Part shown: positions 1-8,830 of the stretch, one piece after another
How positions within the stretch are numbered: position 1 is the first letter of the stretch
How the letters are laid out: every line of letters starts with the position of its first letter
Assembly: GCA_964242335.1 (NCBI GenBank)
Contig: CAXTAY010000001.1
Location: 62,001 to 126,000 of the forward strand
DNA length: 64,000 nucleotides
Reading direction: 5' to 3'
Source of the DNA: Lichenicoccus sp964242335
GTDB lineage: Bacteria > Pseudomonadota > Alphaproteobacteria > Acetobacterales > Acetobacteraceae
The notes under the pieces: generated by a model
What the model was told of the DNA's origin: nothing
The model's database searches: none
What the model saw: only the letters and a program-made list of their open reading frames with translations
Translations under genes and position numbers: made by a program

Positions 1-186
1 TGCCGGAACGTGGGCCGCGAGCTGCAGGCTATCGCAGATATGACGCGGCCAGAGCTTCGTCAGGTCGCCCGAGGAGACGAGGTTGATGCGTCGGTTCCAG
101 CGTGCCAACAGGCTGGCGAACCGCTCCAGGCGCAGCACGATCTCGGTGGGAAGCGCATCGAGCGCTTCGCCCGCGGCCTGTTTCAC
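1..186 (-). CDS. rsmG: 16S rRNA (guanine-N7) methyltransferase RsmG (GidB), 5' part only
   Basis: The first 62 codons of RsmG run leftwards out of the window. RsmG methylates G527 of 16S rRNA using S-adenosylmethionine. The visible N-terminus contains the family hallmark LLARWNRRINLVS followed by WPRHICDSL. The start is GTG at 184-186, because an in-frame TAG lies three codons upstream. This GTG sits inside a parS palindrome and overlaps the mnmG stop codon. The mnmG-rsmG order is the classical origin-proximal arrangement, usually followed by parA-parB, which would lie beyond position 1. The SAM-binding domain is not in the window, so the intactness of the gene cannot be judged. Confidence 0.93.
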   Translation of the reverse strand, partial: MKQAAGEALDALPTEIVLRLERFASLLARWNRRINLVSSGDLTKLWPRHICDSLQLAAHVPA

Positions 187-194
187 GTGAAACT
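179..194. promoter_or_regulatory. parS: parS centromere site (ParB-binding), site 1
   Basis: TGTTTCACGTGAAACT matches the bacterial parS consensus TGTTTCACGTGAAACA at 15 of 16 positions. It spans the end of mnmG and the start of rsmG, and supplies the mnmG stop codon and the rsmG GTG start. ParB loads here to organise origin segregation. Immediately to the right, at 193-201, is CTATCCACA, one base from the DnaA-box consensus TTATCCACA. A second parS at 35386-35401 has the same flank. Confidence 0.9.
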
Positions 195-2069
195 ATCCAC
201 AGGCTGCGCGCGGACGTGGACGAGCAGGGCCATGAGCGCGGATGGCGTCACGCCGGGGATCCTCTGCGCCGCGCTGAAGCTGACAGGACGCGCGGCCGAC
301 AGGCGCTCGCGCATCTCGGTGCTGAGCCCGCCGATCGTCGCGTAGTCGAGATCCCGCGGCAGCGTGATCGCGCTCTCCGTCGCGAGCTGTCGGATCTCTC
401 GCGCCTGTCGGCCGAGATAGCCGCTGTAGCGCGCCTCGGTCGCCACGTGATTGCGCACCCGGGCCGGAAGCTCGAGCAGCCAGGGGCACAACCCGGCCAG
501 TGCCTCGGCCTCGACGTTCCCGGCGAGAACTTCGAACAACGATCGGCGACGACCATCCGCGGTCGAGGCGATGCCGTGCTGCCTCAGCGTCGCCGACGAG
601 AAGCTCTCCTGCCCGGCGCGACGCGTGGCCAACTCGATCGAGGCCCGTTCGGTCTCGAGCAATCCGGCGCGCGAGGACCCGACACAGCCCCACGCCATCC
701 CCAGCGGCGTGAGGCGCAGGTCGGCATTGTCCGCACGCAGGCTCAGGCGGAACTCCGCGCGCGAGGTGAACATGCGATACGGCTCCGTCACACCCTGCGT
801 CGTCAGGTCGTCGATCATCACGCCGATATATCCGGCGCCGCGATCCACCGTGACGGGCGTGCCACCGCCGGCCAGTCTCGCCGCGTTGATGCCGGCGAGG
901 ATGCCCTGCGCTCCGGCTTCCTCGTAGCCGGTCGTGCCGTTGATCTGCCCGGCGAGGAACAGCCGCGGCATCGCGCGGAGCTCCAGCGTCGGCAACAGGG
1001 CACGCGGATCGACATAGTCGTACTCGACCGCATAACCTGGCCGGACGATGCGCGCCTGCTCGAGCCCCGGGATGGTGGCGACCAGCCGCGCCTGCACGTC
1101 TTCGGGGAGGCTGGTGGAGATCCCGTTCGGATAGACGAGGTCGCCGCCCGGATTGCCGGGCAGGGCTTCCGGCTCGAGGAAGATCTGGTGGCTGGAGCGC
1201 TCGGCGAACCGTACCACCTTGTCCTCGATCGACGGGCAGTAGCGCGGCCCGCGGCCAGCGATCGAGCCGCCGTACACCGCGGAAAGCTGCAGGTTCTCGC
1301 GAATGACCTGATGCGTCCGCGGCCCGGTCGCGGTGATCCGGCACGACAGCTGCGGCGTTTCGATCCGGCTGGTGAGGCGGCTGAACGGCTCCGGCACGAG
1401 GTCGCCACGATCCTCCGCCAGGCCCTCCCAGTCGATGCTGTCACGCGCGAGGCGTGGCGGCGTGCCGGTCTTCAGGCGCCCCATCGGCAGTCCGAGCGCC
1501 TCCAGACGCGTTCCCAGACGGATCGCGGGCATCTCGCCGACGCGTCCGGCGGATTGGCTTCGCCGCCCGACATGGATGGTGCCGCGCAGGAAGGTCCCCG
1601 CCGTCAGCACCACCGCACCGGCTCGCATCCGCCGCCCGTCGCTGCAGACGACACCACGGACGCACCCATCCGCATCGATGATGAGATCATCGACGGATCC
1701 CCGGGCGAGGGTGAGGCCGGTTGTTTCGGTCAGCAGCGCCCGGATCGCGGCGCGGTAGAGCGACCGGTCGGCCTGGGCACGCGGCCCTTGAACGGCCGGA
1801 CCCTTGGAGCGGTTCAGCAGCTTGAAATGGATCCCGGCCCGATCGGCGGCGCGGCCCATCAGGCCGTCGAGGGCATCGATCTCCCGGACGAGATGGCCTT
1901 TGCCGATGCCACCGATCGCAGGATTGCAGGACATCACGCCGATCGTGTCGAGATCGTGGGTCAGCAGCAGGGTGGCGGCACCCAGCCGGGCGGAAGCCGC
2001 CGCCGCCTCGCAGCCGGCATGGCCTCCACCGACGACGATCACGTCATGCAGGCTGGTCATCTCGATCAC
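183..2069 (-). CDS. mnmG: tRNA uridine-5-carboxymethylaminomethyl modification enzyme MnmG (GidA)
   Basis: The 628-residue protein has the usual MnmG length. It is the FAD-binding partner of MnmE, making the cmnm5/nm5 group at wobble U34 of certain tRNAs. The FAD Rossmann motif GGGHAGCEAA lies at residues 14-23, followed by SCNPAIGGIGKGHLVREIDA. The family motif KTGTPPRL lies in the middle and the helical C-terminal MnmE-interaction domain ends at the stop. It lies 10 bp downstream of mnmE, so the two are probably co-transcribed. The stop codon is part of parS and overlaps the rsmG GTG. An ATG three codons in (2060) is an equally possible start. Confidence 0.97.
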   Translation of the reverse strand: MIEMTSLHDVIVVGGGHAGCEAAAASARLGAATLLLTHDLDTIGVMSCNPAIGGIGKGHLVREIDALDGLMGRAADRAGIHFKLLNRSKGPAVQGPRAQADRSLYRAAIRALLTETTGLTLARGSVDDLIIDADGCVRGVVCSDGRRMRAGAVVLTAGTFLRGTIHVGRRSQSAGRVGEMPAIRLGTRLEALGLPMGRLKTGTPPRLARDSIDWEGLAEDRGDLVPEPFSRLTSRIETPQLSCRITATGPRTHQVIRENLQLSAVYGGSIAGRGPRYCPSIEDKVVRFAERSSHQIFLEPEALPGNPGGDLVYPNGISTSLPEDVQARLVATIPGLEQARIVRPGYAVEYDYVDPRALLPTLELRAMPRLFLAGQINGTTGYEEAGAQGILAGINAARLAGGGTPVTVDRGAGYIGVMIDDLTTQGVTEPYRMFTSRAEFRLSLRADNADLRLTPLGMAWGCVGSSRAGLLETERASIELATRRAGQESFSSATLRQHGIASTADGRRRSLFEVLAGNVEAEALAGLCPWLLELPARVRNHVATEARYSGYLGRQAREIRQLATESAITLPRDLDYATIGGLSTEMRERLSAARPVSFSAAQRIPGVTPSALMALLVHVRAQPVDSFT

Positions 2070-2079
2070 GGGTCTCGTC

Positions 2080-3375
2080 TCACTTGCCGATGCAGAACTG
2101 TCCGAACACGGTGTCTAGCAGGTCTTCCACTCCGACCGCGCCGGTGAGTCCGCCCAGTGCCCGCATCGCCAGCCGCAGCTCCTCGCCGCGCAGTTCCGGC
2201 CAGGGCGCGTTCGCCGCGTCCGCCAGGCGCGCCGCCGCCTCGATGATGCCGGCGCGATGGCGAGCCCGGGTCAGGGGGACGGATGCTCCGTGCGCGGTAA
2301 GTCTCCGCGCCTGCTGCGACAGGATGTCGATCAGCCGCGCCAGCCCTGCGCCGGTGATCGCGCTGACCCCGATGCTGCCCTCGGGCGCCGGTGCCTGGTC
2401 GATCTTGTTGCAGACGATCAGCTCGCCACCTTCGCTCGCGGGAATGCCGCACCGGGGATCCGTCACCCGCAGCACGAGGTCGGCCTGGGCGGCATGATGT
2501 CGTGCCCGCCTGATGCCCTCCGCCTCGATCGCATCCGTCGTCTCGCGCAGGCCCGCGGTGTCGACCAGCGTGACCGGGACGTCGCCCAGCACGATCCGGA
2601 TCTCGAGCGCGTCGCGGGTGGTTCCGGGCACGTGCGACACGATCGCCGCCTCGCGTTGCGCGAGGACGTTCACCAGGCTCGACTTGCCGACGTTGGGAGC
2701 TCCCACCACGGCGAAGACGAGGCCGCGACGCAACCGCTCGCCGGGGCCTCCATCGGCCAGATGCGCATTCATCTCGGACATCAGCATGCCCAGGTCGCAG
2801 CGCAGACGGTCCTCGACTTCCGACGGCAGGTCCTCGTCGGGAAAGTCGATCAGCGCCTCCTGCTGGGCGAGGACCGAGCGCAGACGATGCGCCCACTCCT
2901 GGTAGAGGGTGCTCAGAGCGCCCTCGGTCTGCCGCAGCGCCTGACGCCGCTGCGACTGGGTCTCGGCATCGATCAGGTCGGCCACGCCCTCCGCTTCCAG
3001 CAGGTCGAGACGACCGTGCGCGAAGGCGCGGCGGGTGAACTCGCCCGGCTCGGCAGGACGCGCACCGAGCGAGACCAGGGCATCGGCCACCGCCTCGATC
3101 ACCGCAGGCCCCGCATGCAGATGGAGCTCGGCGCTGTCCTCCCCGCTGTAGCTGTTCGGCCCCGGGAACCACAGCACCAGCGCGCGGTCGAGCAGGTCGT
3201 CCGCCAGCCACAGGCTGCGCAGCGCCGCGCGTCGGGGCCTGGGCCGGGCGCCGCGGCAGAGGTGATCGAGAATCATCTCGCAGCTCGGCCCGCTGACGCG
3301 CATGATCGCGATCGCCGCCCGACCGGCTCCGGTCGCCACGGCGAAGATCGTGCGTTGCATCACCGGCGTCCCCAT
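2080..3375 (-). CDS. mnmE: tRNA modification GTPase MnmE (TrmE)
   Basis: A potassium-dependent dimeric GTPase that works with MnmG on wobble uridines. With the start at 3375 it has 431 residues. The N-terminal formyl-THF-binding domain begins QRTIFAVATGAGRAAIAIMR. The G domain has the P-loop GAPNVGKS (225-232), GTTRD (251-255), DTAG (272-275) and NKID (323-326). The protein ends in the catalytic CIGK motif. ATG 3375 has GGAG four bases upstream. The open frame runs 33 codons further up without family similarity, and ATG 3360 (MQRTIF) is the other candidate. It transcribes towards mnmG and is divergent from ogt. Confidence 0.96.
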   Translation of the reverse strand: MGTPVMQRTIFAVATGAGRAAIAIMRVSGPSCEMILDHLCRGARPRPRRAALRSLWLADDLLDRALVLWFPGPNSYSGEDSAELHLHAGPAVIEAVADALVSLGARPAEPGEFTRRAFAHGRLDLLEAEGVADLIDAETQSQRRQALRQTEGALSTLYQEWAHRLRSVLAQQEALIDFPDEDLPSEVEDRLRCDLGMLMSEMNAHLADGGPGERLRRGLVFAVVGAPNVGKSSLVNVLAQREAAIVSHVPGTTRDALEIRIVLGDVPVTLVDTAGLRETTDAIEAEGIRRARHHAAQADLVLRVTDPRCGIPASEGGELIVCNKIDQAPAPEGSIGVSAITGAGLARLIDILSQQARRLTAHGASVPLTRARHRAGIIEAAARLADAANAPWPELRGEELRLAMRALGGLTGAVGVEDLLDTVFGQFCIGK

Positions 3376-3443
3376 CTGTCTCCGGTCAAGCTGCCCGGGA
3401 CCGGCTCGACCCGTTCTTGACACCCGTCGTCTTGTGCCGTGCG

Positions 3444-3911
3444 ATGGGTGCAGCATCGGAGCCCGGAGTGCCACAACTATCTCTGCACAGCCCGATCGGG
3501 GCGCTGACCATCGCGCAGGAGGATGAGGCGCTGGTGGCCCTGGATTGGGGCTGGGGCTGCGTCCAGCAGCAGACGGCGCTGCTTCGACGTGCCCGCGAAC
3601 AGCTGCATGCCTATTTCGACCGGCAGCTGGAGGCGTTCGATCTTCCTCTGGCGCCTTCCGGCACCGTGTTCCGACTGAAGGTCTGGGCGGCCCTGCTGCA
3701 CATCCCGTTCGGCAGCACGCGCACCTACGGCGAGGTCGCGCACGAAGTCGGCGGATGCGCCCGCGCGGTCGGGCAGGCCAACAGCTACAACCCGCTGCCG
3801 ATCCTGATCCCGTGCCACCGCGTCGTCGCCCGCGGCGGGATCGGCGGGTTCACCGGCCACGACGGCGTCGCCACCAAGCGGTTCCTGCTCGACCATGAGG
3901 GAAATCAGTGA
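3444..3911 (+). CDS. ogt: Methylated-DNA--[protein]-cysteine S-methyltransferase (Ogt type)
   Basis: A suicide repair protein that transfers the alkyl group from O6-alkylguanine in DNA to its own cysteine. The 155-residue product has the active site IPCHRVVAR with C124, the helix-turn-helix GSTRTYGEVAHEVG, and the C-terminal GGFTGHDGVATKRFLL. The ATG at 3444 is preferred over an upstream TTG (3417) because the protein then has the usual length. Its TGA overlaps the ATG of the downstream oxidoreductase by one base (TGATG), so the pair is translationally coupled. It interrupts the usual rho-mnmE adjacency together with its partner. Confidence 0.93.
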   Translation: MGAASEPGVPQLSLHSPIGALTIAQEDEALVALDWGWGCVQQQTALLRRAREQLHAYFDRQLEAFDLPLAPSGTVFRLKVWAALLHIPFGSTRTYGEVAHEVGGCARAVGQANSYNPLPILIPCHRVVARGGIGGFTGHDGVATKRFLLDHEGNQ

Positions 3912-4885
3912 TGTCCAAGGCGATCCGGATCAATGGGTACGGCGGCCCGGAAGTCCTCAGCTGGGAGGACGTGCCCCTTCCGGAGCCGGCAGGCAACGAG
4001 GTCCTGATCCGACAGGAGGCGATCGGCGTCAACTTCATCGACATCTATTATCGCACCGGCCTCTACAAGCTGCCCGGTTTCCCGACCGTGCCGGGGATGG
4101 AGGGCGCGGGCGTGGTCGAGACGGTCGGCGCCCAGGTCGAGGGCCTGTCGCCCGGAGACCGGGTCGCGTACAGCTCCTCGATGGGCGCCTATGCCGGACG
4201 CAGGGTCGTGGCGGCCGACCGCCTGATCAAGCTGCCGGACTCGATCGACAGCGTGACCGCCGCCGGGATGATGCTGCGCGGCCTGACCGTGCAGGCGCTG
4301 CTACGTCAGGTGCGGCGGTTGCAGGCCGGCGAGACCATCCTGGTGCATGCCGCAGCCGGAGGCGTCGGGCTGCTGCTCTGCCAGTGGGCCAGCCATCTCG
4401 GGGCCACCGTGATCGGCGTGGTCTCCACGGCGGCGAAGGCGGAGCTGGCGCGGGCCCATGGGGCGACCCACACTATCATCGGCCTCAGCGACCTTCCCGC
4501 CCAGGTGAAGCGCCTGACCGACGGCGCCATGGTGCCGGTGGTCTATGACAGCGTCGGCAAGGACAGCTTCATGGCCAGCCTGGACAGCCTGGCGCCGCGC
4601 GGCCTGATGGTCTCGTACGGCAACGCCTCCGGGGAGGTAACGGGGGTCAACCTCAGCCTGCTCTCGGCCCGCGGCAGCCTCTATCTGACGCGTCCCACCC
4701 TGATGACGTTCATCGCGAGGCGCGAAGCGCTGGAAGCTGCCGCTGCCGAACTGTTCGAGGTGGTCGCCGCCGGCGCCGTGACGATCCAGGTCGGGCAGCG
4801 CTTCGCCCTGAGCCGTGCCGCGGACGCGCATCGCGCGCTTGAAAGCCGTGCCACCACCGGCAGCACGGTGCTGATCCCCGACTAG
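3911..4885 (+). CDS. NADPH:quinone oxidoreductase (zinc-free medium-chain dehydrogenase, QOR family)
   Basis: The 324-residue protein resembles Qor, which reduces quinones with NADPH by one-electron transfer in the cytoplasm. It begins with the family N-terminus GYGGPEVLSWEDVPLPEP, then has GVNFIDIYYRTGLYKLPGFP and PGMEGAGVVE. The NADPH Rossmann glycine motif is HAAAGGVGLLLCQWA. No catalytic zinc cysteine/histidine ligands are seen, consistent with the zinc-free branch. The ATG overlaps the ogt stop. It converges on rho, with only two bases between the stop codons. The physiological substrate is unknown. Confidence 0.9.
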   Translation: MSKAIRINGYGGPEVLSWEDVPLPEPAGNEVLIRQEAIGVNFIDIYYRTGLYKLPGFPTVPGMEGAGVVETVGAQVEGLSPGDRVAYSSSMGAYAGRRVVAADRLIKLPDSIDSVTAAGMMLRGLTVQALLRQVRRLQAGETILVHAAAGGVGLLLCQWASHLGATVIGVVSTAAKAELARAHGATHTIIGLSDLPAQVKRLTDGAMVPVVYDSVGKDSFMASLDSLAPRGLMVSYGNASGEVTGVNLSLLSARGSLYLTRPTLMTFIARREALEAAAAELFEVVAAGAVTIQVGQRFALSRAADAHRALESRATTGSTVLIPD

Positions 4886-4887
4886 CC

Positions 4888-6162
4888 TCAGGTATTCATC
4901 GCGTCGAAGAAATCCTGGTTGGTCTTGCTGTATTTCAGCTTGTCGAGCAGGAAGTCCATCGCATCCATGGTGCCCATCGGCGAGAGGATGCGCCGGAGCA
5001 CCCACATCTTCGACAGCGAACCCTTGTCCACCAGCAGCTCCTCCTTGCGGGTGCCGCTCTTGGTGATGTCGATCGCCGGGAAGGTGCGCTTGTCCGAGAG
5101 CTTGCGGTCGAGGATCAGCTCCGAGTTGCCGGTCCCCTTGAACTCCTCGAAGATCACCTCGTCCATGCGGCTGCCGGTATCGATCAGCGCGGTGGCGATG
5201 ATGGTCAGCGAACCGCCTTCCTCGATGTTGCGGGCGGCGCCGAAGAAGCGCTTCGGCCGCTGCAGCGCGTTGGCGTCCACACCACCGGTCAGCACCTTGC
5301 CGGACGACGGCACGACGGTGTTGTAGGCGCGTGCCAGGCGCGTGATCGAGTCGAGCAGGATCACCACGTCGCGCTTGTGCTCGACCAGGCGCTTGGCCTT
5401 CTCGAGCACCATCTCGGTCACCTGCACGTGGCGCGTCGCCGGCTCGTCGAAGGTCGAGGAGACGACCTCGCCCTTGACCGAGCGCGCCATGTCGGTGACT
5501 TCCTCGGGCCGCTCGTCGATCAGCAGGACGATCAGGAACACGTTCGGGTGGTTGGTCGAGATCGCGGTGGCGATGCTCTGCAGCATCACCGTCTTGCCGG
5601 TGCGCGGCGGCGCCACGATCAGCGCGCGCTGTCCCATGCCGATCGGCGAAACCAAGTCGATCACCCGCGAGGTGAAGTCCTTGTTCTGACCCTTGCCGGG
5701 GATGGCCGCGGTCTCGAACTCCATCTTCAGGCGTCGCTCCGGATAGAGCGGCGTCAGGTTGTCGAAATTGATCCGGTGACGGACCGCCTCGGGCGGCTCG
5801 AAATTGATCGTGTTCACCTTGAGCAGCGCGAAGTAGCGCTCGCCGTCGCGCGGCGCGCGGATCTGGCCCTCGACGGTATCGCCGGTGCGCAACCCGAACC
5901 GGCGCACCTGGCTGGGGCTGACATAGATGTCGTCCGGTCCCGGCAGGTAGTTCGCCTCGGGCGAGCGCAGGAACCCGAACCCGTCGGACAGGATCTCCAG
6001 GGTTCCCTCGCCGTGGATCGCCTGGTCGTTCTCCGCGAGGTTCTTGAGGATGGCGAACATCATGTCCTGCTTGCGCAGGGAAGAGGCGTTCTCGATCTGC
6101 AGCGATTCCGCGTAGGAAAGCAGATCGGAAGGTGACTTGGTCTTTAGTTCGGCGAGGTGCAT
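4888..6162 (-). CDS. rho: Transcription termination factor Rho
   Basis: Hexameric RNA helicase/ATPase that ends transcription at Rho-dependent sites. The 424 residues carry the N-terminal SAP-like helix bundle (1-45), the cold-shock RNA-binding domain with GFGFLRSPEANYLPGPDDIYV (61-81), Walker A APPRTGKT (184-191), and Walker B VVILLDSITRLARAYN. The Q-loop region STGSRMDEVIFEEFKGTGN is partly visible as DTGSRMDEVIFEEFKGTGNS. No insertion in the RNA-binding domain is present. The gene stands alone on this strand, with a 258-bp region upstream that may carry its autoregulated leader. Confidence 0.98.
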   Translation of the reverse strand: MHLAELKTKSPSDLLSYAESLQIENASSLRKQDMMFAILKNLAENDQAIHGEGTLEILSDGFGFLRSPEANYLPGPDDIYVSPSQVRRFGLRTGDTVEGQIRAPRDGERYFALLKVNTINFEPPEAVRHRINFDNLTPLYPERRLKMEFETAAIPGKGQNKDFTSRVIDLVSPIGMGQRALIVAPPRTGKTVMLQSIATAISTNHPNVFLIVLLIDERPEEVTDMARSVKGEVVSSTFDEPATRHVQVTEMVLEKAKRLVEHKRDVVILLDSITRLARAYNTVVPSSGKVLTGGVDANALQRPKRFFGAARNIEEGGSLTIIATALIDTGSRMDEVIFEEFKGTGNSELILDRKLSDKRTFPAIDITKSGTRKEELLVDKGSLSKMWVLRRILSPMGTMDAMDFLLDKLKYSKTNQDFFDAMNT

Positions 6163-6420
6163 TGGGACGCCTCGAGTGGCAGGTCGAATAGGGAGGGGAA
6201 CGAGCTGCGTCAGGGATCGGCAGGGATGTCCGGACCTGAGTGGAGCGTCTGTCGGATATACCGGAAGTGGCTTCCGGTCCTCTTTCCGACGTCGTTCCGA
6301 GCGGAGAGCAGCCTGGTGAGAGACATGGGCGTCTGCAACCAGAACGGGCGGAACTTAAAGCCGGTCATCAGCCGTCGTCAATAGCCCATTTCCGCGGTGG
6401 GAAGGCACCGCGCCCGCGCG
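6163..6420. other. Intergenic region upstream of rho and downstream of corA
   Basis: No convincing gene is present in these 258 bases. Two short overlapping open frames on the plus strand lack family similarity and ribosome-binding sites. The part next to rho should hold the rho promoter and leader. The part next to corA holds the hairpin listed separately. Confidence 0.5.
6393..6412 (-). terminator. Hairpin downstream of corA (possible terminator)
   Basis: CGCGGTG and CACCGCG form a perfect seven-base stem around a six-base loop. It begins eight bases after the corA stop codon. There is no long U-run after it, so it may be a Rho-assisted or mRNA-stabilising structure rather than a classical intrinsic terminator. 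Confidence 0.35.
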
Positions 6421-7392
6421 TCAACGGGTCCCCAGCCAGCCTTTCCTCCAGAACACCAGCAGTGGCCCGATCACCGTGGCGACCATCATGCCCAGGGCGT
6501 AGAAGTAGCCATAGGTCCAGTTCAGCTCCGGTATGTTCTTGAAATTCATGCCATAGATGCTGGCGATCAGGGTAGGCGGCACGCCGATGAAGCTGACCAC
6601 GGTCAGCAGCCGGATGCCGTTGCTCTGCTCGATGTTGATGAAGCCCAGGGTGGCGTCCAGCAGGAACTGCACCTTGTTGTTCATCTGCGCCACGAAGTCG
6701 TTCAGGCTGCTGATGTCGCGTCCGATGGTCGCGAAGTGGGCGCTCACCATGCCGCGCGTCGTGTGCACCGCGTTCTCGCCGACGTAGAGCGCGATCCTGC
6801 CCAGCCCCAGCAGGCTCTCGCGCACGTCCGACAGCAGGTCCGCGGAACGGCCGACATGACGCAGCAGGTCGCGCAGCGCACGGTCGACGTCGCCATGCTC
6901 CTGGTTGCTGGCCCGGAAGATGCGGTTCGAGAGCCCGTCCAGATCGAGACCCAGCCGCTCCAGGATGTCGGCCAGGCGGTCGACCATCGCCTCGATCAGC
7001 AGGATCAGGGTGGCGTCCGCGTTGCAGCTGCCCTTCTGCTCGCTCACCCGCTGGGCGACGACGTCGAACGTCTTGAAGGCGGTGTAGCGGATGGTGATCA
7101 GCCGGTCCGCACTCAGCACGAAGCCGATCGGCGTGACCAGGGAGATCTCGTCGTCGAGGCGACGCACCAGCGGCGTCGACAGGTAGAAGACGCCATCCTG
7201 CATCTGCAGCCGGCTGGAGGTCTCGATCTCCTCGAGCTGCTCGCGCGTCGGGATGCGCAGGCCCGAGACCTGGCTCGCGAGGGCATACTCCGCATCGCTC
7301 GGCTCGATCAGGTCGAGCCAGCTCGCGAGTTCGGAGTCGCGCTCGTCCCTGACCGGAACGGGCGCCCGGCCGGCCGGGTGGGCAAGGAACAT
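6421..7392 (-). CDS. corA: Magnesium/cobalt transporter CorA family
   Basis: Inner-membrane pentameric divalent-cation channel. The 323-residue protein has a long cytoplasmic alpha-helical N-terminal domain and two C-terminal membrane helices. The hallmark YGMN sits at 280-283, at the end of the first membrane helix (LLTVVSFIGVPPTLIASIYGMN). The second helix is ALGMMVATVIGPLLVFW, followed by a positively charged tail KGWLGTR. The ATG at 7392 gives the usual length. It is divergent from trpB across a 163-bp region. Selectivity between Mg, Co, Ni and Zn cannot be told from sequence. Confidence 0.95.
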   Translation of the reverse strand: MFLAHPAGRAPVPVRDERDSELASWLDLIEPSDAEYALASQVSGLRIPTREQLEEIETSSRLQMQDGVFYLSTPLVRRLDDEISLVTPIGFVLSADRLITIRYTAFKTFDVVAQRVSEQKGSCNADATLILLIEAMVDRLADILERLGLDLDGLSNRIFRASNQEHGDVDRALRDLLRHVGRSADLLSDVRESLLGLGRIALYVGENAVHTTRGMVSAHFATIGRDISSLNDFVAQMNNKVQFLLDATLGFINIEQSNGIRLLTVVSFIGVPPTLIASIYGMNFKNIPELNWTYGYFYALGMMVATVIGPLLVFWRKGWLGTR

Positions 7393-7487
7393 GAAACCTC
7401 CGCAACGGGTGGACGATCCTACAACAGCACAACGGCACGCGGCCTTCGATGGGCCGCCGGTGCTGATTCCGCAGCGCCACGTGCGGG

Positions 7488-7505
7488 CACGCCCGCGCGG
7501 GCGTG
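7488..7505. promoter_or_regulatory. Perfect 18-bp palindrome in the corA/trpB divergent region
   Basis: CACGCCCGCGCGGGCGTG is its own reverse complement. It lies 50 bp upstream of the trpB GTG and 95 bp upstream of the corA ATG, where promoters and operators are expected. It could be an operator for a dimeric repressor or a leader hairpin. No trp leader peptide with tandem Trp codons was seen. Confidence 0.4.
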
Positions 7506-7555
7506 ACCTGTGCGCTGCGCTGCGCTAGGAAGTCGACGGCCAGAGGAGGTCTGAG

Positions 7556-8830
7556 GTGAGCGCACTGACCCGCATCGACGAGAAGCCGCCCATGCCACAT
7601 GCCGTCACCGCGCTGCTGGCGGAGCGCGCCAACACGCTGCGTCACGGCCCCGACGACCGCGGCCGCTTCGGCATGTTCGGCGGCCGTTTCGTCGCCGAGA
7701 CGCTGATGCCGCTGATCCTGGAGCTCGAGACGGCCTACGAGGCCGCCCGCGTCGATCCGGAGTTCCGGCGCGACCTCGACTACCACCTGAAGGACTATGT
7801 CGGCCGCCCGAGTCCGCTCTGGTTCGCCCGCCGCCTGACCGAGGAGCTGGGCGGCGCGCGCATCTACCTCAAGCGCGAGGAGCTGAACCACACCGGCTCG
7901 CACAAGCTCAACAACGTCATGGGCCAGATCCTGCTGGCGCGGCGCATGGGCCGCACACGGATCATCGCCGAGACCGGTGCCGGTCAGCACGGCGTCGCCA
8001 CCGCGACGGTCTGCGCCCTGTTCGGGCTGAAATGCGTCGTCTACATGGGCGCCACCGACGTCGAGCGGCAGAAGCCGAACGTGTTCCGCATGCGCCTGCT
8101 CGGTGCCGAGGTGCATGCCGTGCAGAGCGGCGCCGGGACGCTGAAGGACGCGATGAACGAGGCGATGCGCGACTGGGTCGCCAATGTCGCCGATACCTAT
8201 TACCTGATCGGCACCGTGGCCGGCCCGCATCCCTATCCGGCGATGGTGCGCGATTTCCAGTGCGTCATCGGCGAGGAAGCGCGCGCCCAGCTGCAGGAGG
8301 CCGAGGGTCGGCTGCCGGACACGGTGATCGCCGCGGTCGGCGGCGGTTCCAACGCGATGGGGATCTTCCATCCCTTCCTCGACGAGCCCTCCGTGCGCCT
8401 GATCGGCGTCGAGGCCGCCGGTCGCGGACTGGATAGCGGCGCCCAGGCGGCCAGCATCAGCCGCGGCCGCCCCGGGGTGCTGCACGGCAACCGCACCTAC
8501 CTGCTGCAGGACCAGGAGGGCCAGATCACCGAGGCGCACAGCATCAGCGCCGGCCTGGACTATCCCGGCATCGGTCCGGAGCATGCCTGGCTGCACGAGA
8601 TCGGACGTGCGGAGTATGTCGGCATCACCGACGACGAGGCGTTGGCGGCGTTCCAGCTCTGCACCCGCACCGAGGGCATCATCCCGGCCCTGGAGTGCGC
8701 GCACGCCCTGGCGCACGTGGCCAAGATCGCGCCCGGCATGGACCGCGAGCACATCATCCTGATGAACCTGTCGGGTCGCGGCGACAAGGACATCTTCACC
8801 GTCGCCGAGCATCTGGGCGTCTCGCTTTGA
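7556..8830 (+). CDS. trpB: Tryptophan synthase beta chain
   Basis: Condenses indole with serine to make tryptophan, as the PLP-containing half of the alpha2-beta2 complex. The 424-residue protein begins with the typical GRFGMFGGRFVAETLMP and has the PLP lysine in NHTGSHKLNN (K117). GAGQHGVATATVCALFGL and the phosphate-binding GGGSNAMG follow. GTG 7556 is chosen because a strong AGGAGG lies six bases upstream. trpF, commonly directly upstream in alphaproteobacteria, is absent here. The stop overlaps the start of trpA, giving coupled translation of the two subunits. Confidence 0.97.
   Translation: MSALTRIDEKPPMPHAVTALLAERANTLRHGPDDRGRFGMFGGRFVAETLMPLILELETAYEAARVDPEFRRDLDYHLKDYVGRPSPLWFARRLTEELGGARIYLKREELNHTGSHKLNNVMGQILLARRMGRTRIIAETGAGQHGVATATVCALFGLKCVVYMGATDVERQKPNVFRMRLLGAEVHAVQSGAGTLKDAMNEAMRDWVANVADTYYLIGTVAGPHPYPAMVRDFQCVIGEEARAQLQEAEGRLPDTVIAAVGGGSNAMGIFHPFLDEPSVRLIGVEAAGRGLDSGAQAASISRGRPGVLHGNRTYLLQDQEGQITEAHSISAGLDYPGIGPEHAWLHEIGRAEYVGITDDEALAAFQLCTRTEGIIPALECAHALAHVAKIAPGMDREHIILMNLSGRGDKDIFTVAEHLGVSL

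Noticed and set aside
102..2147. A 681-residue plus-strand frame over mnmG
   Set aside because: It is a shadow of mnmG, with Arg-rich repetitive translation and no ribosome-binding site.
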